This document shows, piece by piece, positions 60,047-64,000 of a stretch of DNA of 64,000 nt. The stretch comes from Gordius sp. MW1 (taxonomy: Eukaryota > Nematomorpha > Gordioida > Gordea > Gordiidae). A program made the position numbers and the translations under genes. The notes beneath the pieces are model-generated. The model made no database searches. It was not told the DNA's origin and was given only the letters and a program-made list of their open reading frames with translations. Position 1 is the first letter of the stretch. Every line of letters begins with the position of its first letter. The stretch lies in NCBI GenBank assembly GCA_964036665.1, contig OZ038533.1, forward strand, positions 14,603,075 through 14,667,074, given 5' to 3'.

Positions 60047-62377
60047 GGTTCCCCCCCAAAATCCCGAAACGCCAGAATCCCGAAAATATTACTACGCGCC
60101 AAATTTAACATATGTTAAATTGTACTTAATATCATGAAAACGTGGGAATCTCTTTGACGCAAAATCTTCAAAACAAAGAAAATATATGTAGGCATTAGTA
60201 TTAAAGTGTAAATATATTGTTGTAGGGTTTAAAAAACCAAAGAGAAAACATTACATTTTAACCCTCTTTAACTATGATGATTATATCAATGTTAAAGAGG
60301 GAAAAAATGAACAAATGTATTATAAGTGCAGCAAGTACAGTAAATTTCAATGCCCAGGAAGGGTTGTGCTTAAATCTAATAATTGTCAAATAACATAAGA
60401 AATAGTCAGCAAAGTAAGAAATTTATAATTTAAATTAAGTATTTAGTTGTAAAAAATATCTCCATACCCATAGAGGATCAAGAAAGTAAAAGATTTTAGT
60501 ATTTTTTTTGAATTTTTTTTAGATTTAAGTCAAGAAGCAATTTTATTGAACTCATTAGATTATATTTAACAAGCCCTTATATCAGATGTTAATGGAAGTA
60601 AGAGATTTGAGTATATTTTTTAAAATCCTTATTTATTTTAGATTCAAGTCAAGATGCCACATTAAACTCACCAAATGACATTGTAGCAAGTAATTTGACA
60701 TAATTCAATGTCACATAGTTAATGTTTAACTATCTTATTTATAAATAGATTCCAACAATGATGCTTTAGATGTCATTGAACAGGCCTGTACACCACGTGT
60801 TAATACCCAAAGTAAATTCATTTTATGTTTAGTTTATGTAACCACACTATAATTTAGATATAACATTCTTGCCATCCCAAAAAGGGAAAAACATTTTAGT
60901 CCTTAATAACTATCTTTATGTAGTTGACAAATCTACAAAAACTTGCACTTATTATCGATGCAGGCATTCAAAATGTCCTTGTGAACTAATATTTTCTGAG
61001 AATTTAGCAAAAATAAAAAAAATCATAACCATGAACCTGATGAGGATCATTGCCTTCTGACAAAAAGTAATTTAAAGAAGGCTATGCAAAATAGTCTCAG
61101 GGAATCAATTACAAAGGTAAATATATGTCTTTGGTCTTATAATAATTGATCTATTTAGGTATACAATGATGTGATTTACCAAAGAAGGCAAGAAGTTGAG
61201 GATATTTGGCAATACCCACATGCTCTGCCGTCTTTGAAATCCGTGATCAAAACACTGAATAGAATTGTTCATAAAAACAGGCCTAAAATACCTCAAACAA
61301 TTGAAGATATAATTCTCACCTTAAAAATGGAACTCCATTCTTAGTGGAGAATATTGATAATAGATTGTTTATATTTGGTACACCACATTTTTTAAAATTT
61401 ATAATATGTGTAATACAAATGTTATAATATGTGTAATACAAATGTAAAAATAAAATATTTAATATATTTATTTGTGTTGTAATTTATGAATATCTAACTA
61501 CTTCATTATTTTAAATATATAGTCCTAAATATTAACAACATTAATCATAGTTTCTTTAATTTTGAATTTTATTATTTATTATAAATATTTGTGTGGTAAA
61601 CTTAATTATTAATTAAAACATTTACATTAAAGTTAAACATGCTATTTCATTTGAATTATATAAATTTCTATATATTAACAACATTTGTCATGAAGTTTCT
61701 TTATTTTTTGGATTGATTAAAATCATGTAAAGTTCTATATATTAACATTTATCATGAAGTTTCTTTATTTTTTGGATTGATTGGAATCATATAAAGTTCT
61801 ATATATTAACATTTATCATGAAGTGTCTTTACTTTTTAGATTGAGTCCAATATAACAAGCATAAACTTGATGTTGAACCATATTATAATTTACTATAAAC
61901 CTTAAAAGTTTAATATTGAATAAAAAAAACAGAAACAGTTCTATATATTAACATTTATCATGGAGTTTCTTTATTTTTGGATTGATTGGAATCATATAAA
62001 GTTCTATATATTAACATTTAACATGTGTCTTTACTTTTTGGATTGAGTCCAATATACCAAGCATAAACTTGATGTTGAACCATCTTATAATTTACTATAA
62101 ACCTTAAAAGTTTAATATTGAATAAAAAAACAGAAACAGTTCTATATATTAACATTTATCATGAAGTTTCTTTACTTTTTGAATTGAGTCCAATATACCA
62201 AGCATAAACTTCATGTTGAACCATCTTATAATTTATAATAAACCTTAAAAGTTTAATATTGAATAAAAAAACAGAAATATGGAATTTTGAAATCGTACAT
62301 ATGGAAATTTGAAATCGTAGTCGTGGCCAAATCGTAGTTTCGGGATTCTGGCGTTTCGGGATTTAGAGGGGTTCCCG
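60047..62377. mobile_element. FLYWCH-bearing transposon, complete copy, 2.3 kb
   Basis: Left end GGTTCCCCCCCAAAATCCCG and right end CGGGATTTAGAGGGGTTCCC are inverted; CGAAACGCCAGAATCCCGAAA follows at the left and is inverted at the right. AATACTAT flanks both sides (60,039-60,046 and 62,378-62,385). An 8-bp duplication fits Mutator-like or hAT-like insertion. The interior holds the FLYWCH exons and a tail of about 160-bp tandem units (61,650-62,290). Confidence 0.72.
60225..61344 (+). pseudogene. FLYWCH zinc-finger gene carried by a transposon (copy 2)
   Basis: Same exon set as 45,815-46,934: 60,225-60,413; 60,523-60,597; about 60,642-60,720; 60,749-60,811; about 60,869-61,116; 61,159-61,344. 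It carries the same A-run frame break near 61,020 and the same in-frame stops, so neither copy is more intact. FLYWCH domains bind DNA and often sit at the N-terminus of Mutator-type transposases; here the catalytic part is absent. Confidence 0.6.
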
Positions 62378-64000
62378 AATACTATATGTGATGTGCTCAT
62401 CGTTATGCCTCGATCATATAATGAGCAATTAAAATATAATTGTACAATGGGAAATAATGCAGGAACTTAATGTAGGAAGAATTAACAGGCTAAATACAAA
62501 ATATAAACACATAAAGCAAAGTACTTAACATCACATTTTTTATTGCTTTGCTTTACACATTTTGCCTATATAAATATAATGTCAAATAAATTAATGCATG
62601 CATAAAGAATTATTTGATTTGTAAATTGACACAGGTTTGTTTTTTTATTAAAGGTGCTAAAAACTTTTTTTGGTCCAAAATCACGATTCTGGCAAATGGC
62701 CGTTTTCGGACTTCAATCAAAACCCCAACCCGCCCTGAAAATCTGTTTAGCGCGCCCAGCTTTTCACTTATTTGGGCAAACTACAATTCTGCTTACATCA
62801 GCTTAGAAACTTTAGGTATATCCATTGGCAGCCAACCGAGCTTTATTGCAATAGAGTCTCATTGTATCATGTTTTGCTGATATATTGTGTAGTTTAAGCT
62901 AACAGGTACCGTTATAGTAGTGTTGTAAAAAACCAAGGGTTTCTATTGGTTGCCTGCAAGCGTTGGCGTTTTTTTTCACCCAACCTTTTCAGTGTTAGGT
63001 GAATTTTCTTGGGAGGGCTTTGGCGTCTGGCGTTTTAAAAACACCCAAAGCGTTTTGGGTGTTTTTTTTGGGGCACCTATGGCGTTTAGGTTTGGGTGTA
63101 TTAAAAAGCTAAAGGGTTTCGGTGGATAATATTATTAACCTTTTGGTTTGGTTTTGGTCGTTTTGGGTTGGGCATGCAAATATATCAATTTGTTTATATT
63201 GTTCATCATATTTATGTATTTAGATTTAGGTAATGAACTTTTAATTTAAGAAAATAAAAATAAATGTATTAGTAGGTAGTGAATTAATATGTTTTATTTA
63301 CGAAAAAAAATTTATGAAGATTTGCCCCCCCCCCCCTTATTTTTTACCCTCTTTCTCCGGCGGGCAGGTGGGGTGTTTGCCCACCCCCCTAATTTTTTAC
63401 CCTCTTTCTGATGCGAGGGAGTAGGGGGCAGGGAGGTGTTTTGCCCCCTCCAATTTTTTACCCTCTTTCTGATGTGGGGGAGAGGGGGGGCAGGGGGGTG
63501 TTTTGCCCCCCTCCCCCCTAAATTTTTACCCTCTTTCTGATGCGAGGGAGAGGGGGGGGGGCAGGGGATGTTTTGCCCTCCCCCCCTAATTTTTTACCCT
63601 CTTTCTGATGCGAGGGAGAGGGGGGCAGAGGGTGTTTTGCCCCCCCCCCCCAATTTTTTATCCTCTTTCTGATGCGAGGGAGAGGGGGGGGGGGCAGGGG
63701 GTGTTTTGCCCCCCCCCCCCTAATTTTTTATCCTCTTTCTAATGCGGGGGAGGGGGGGCATGGGGGGTGTTCCCCCCCTTATTTTTTACCCTATTTCGGA
63801 TGTGAGGGAGAGAATGTGGGCATAGAGGGTGTTTTGCCCCCCCCCCCAATTTTTTACCCTCTTTTTGATGCGAGGGAGAGGGGGGTGTTTTGCCCCCCCC
63901 CCCAATTTTTTACCCTCTTTCGATGTGGGGGAGAGGGGGGGGGGGGGCAGGGGGTGTTTTGCCCCCTCCCCCCCCCCTAATTTTTTATCTTCTTTCTAAT
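61645..64000 (+). repeat. Right arm of the large inverted repeat (continues past the window)
   Basis: Inverse of 49,643-51,797. Includes the element tail, an 88-codon frame (62,614-62,880) also present inverted at 50,763-51,029 but without known domain, and the satellite. Confidence 0.9.
63323..64000. repeat. G-run/C-run satellite, right copy
   Basis: Reverse-complement copy of the array at 49,643-50,320, with G/C run lengths differing by one or more bases in several units. Cut by the end of the window. Confidence 0.9.

Larger units (their letters stand above)
51797..62007 (+). repeat. 10.2-kb direct duplication, copy 2
   Basis: Same content as 37,387-47,597. Its left edge is in the hairpin loop (ATCTATCCAAGCAGAC), so the left hairpin arm is missing. 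To the right it continues through the complete FLYWCH-bearing element into 64,000. Confidence 0.9.

Noticed and set aside
63672..63980. 102-codon frame near the window end
   Set aside because: Same satellite as at 49-50 kb on the opposite strand.

Overview
This is AT-rich nuclear DNA from a multicellular animal, most likely an ecdysozoan and probably an arthropod. The support is two spliced host genes (a Spaetzle-type cystine-knot ligand and an SLC2/GLUT-family sugar transporter), GT-AG introns with AT-rich polypyrimidine tracts, and very dense DNA transposons. I cannot name the species. Nothing suggests bacterial or organellar DNA.

Region 1-24 kb holds the two host genes, tail to tail. The Spaetzle-like gene (+) occupies about 1,452-6,782 in five visible exons and lacks its 5' end. 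The transporter gene (-) runs from an ATG at 23,459 to a TGA at 7,396 in ten exons. All splice phases agree and the joined frame is 1,509 nt (502 codons plus stop), which is the normal length for the family. Introns of both genes carry many non-autonomous transposons: a hAT element with an exact 8-bp target duplication, a piggyBac-type MITE with TTAA ends, a 2.7-kb foldback element, and several members of a short family beginning CATGGGCGTAGCC.

Region 24-37 kb is intergenic and made of nested elements. Two Helentron/DINE-1-like elements (24.0-26.9 and 34.1-36.5 kb) share inverted subterminal motifs, a central tandem array and tRNA-like segments. The second lies inside a 3.9-kb hAT-type element. 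A decayed endonuclease-plus-reverse-transcriptase LINE (28.4-31.6 kb) lies inside another inverted-repeat element.

Region 37-64 kb is structurally the most unusual part. A 10.2-kb block (37,387-47,597) recurs in direct orientation at 51,797-62,007 with a constant offset of 14,410 bp and no net indel seen. Each copy contains a 5-kb foldback transposon whose long inverted arms end in inverted satellite arrays, a 1.8-kb Mutator-like element (9-bp target duplication) nested in that, and a FLYWCH zinc-finger-bearing element. Between the copies lie a truncated LTR-retrotransposon relic and an inverted copy (49.6-51.8 kb) of the sequence that follows copy 2 (61.6-64 kb), including a G-run-rich satellite. 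One duplication boundary falls in the loop of a perfect-looking hairpin at 37.4 kb. Either this is a very recent hairpin-associated rearrangement or it is an assembly artefact; long reads would decide.
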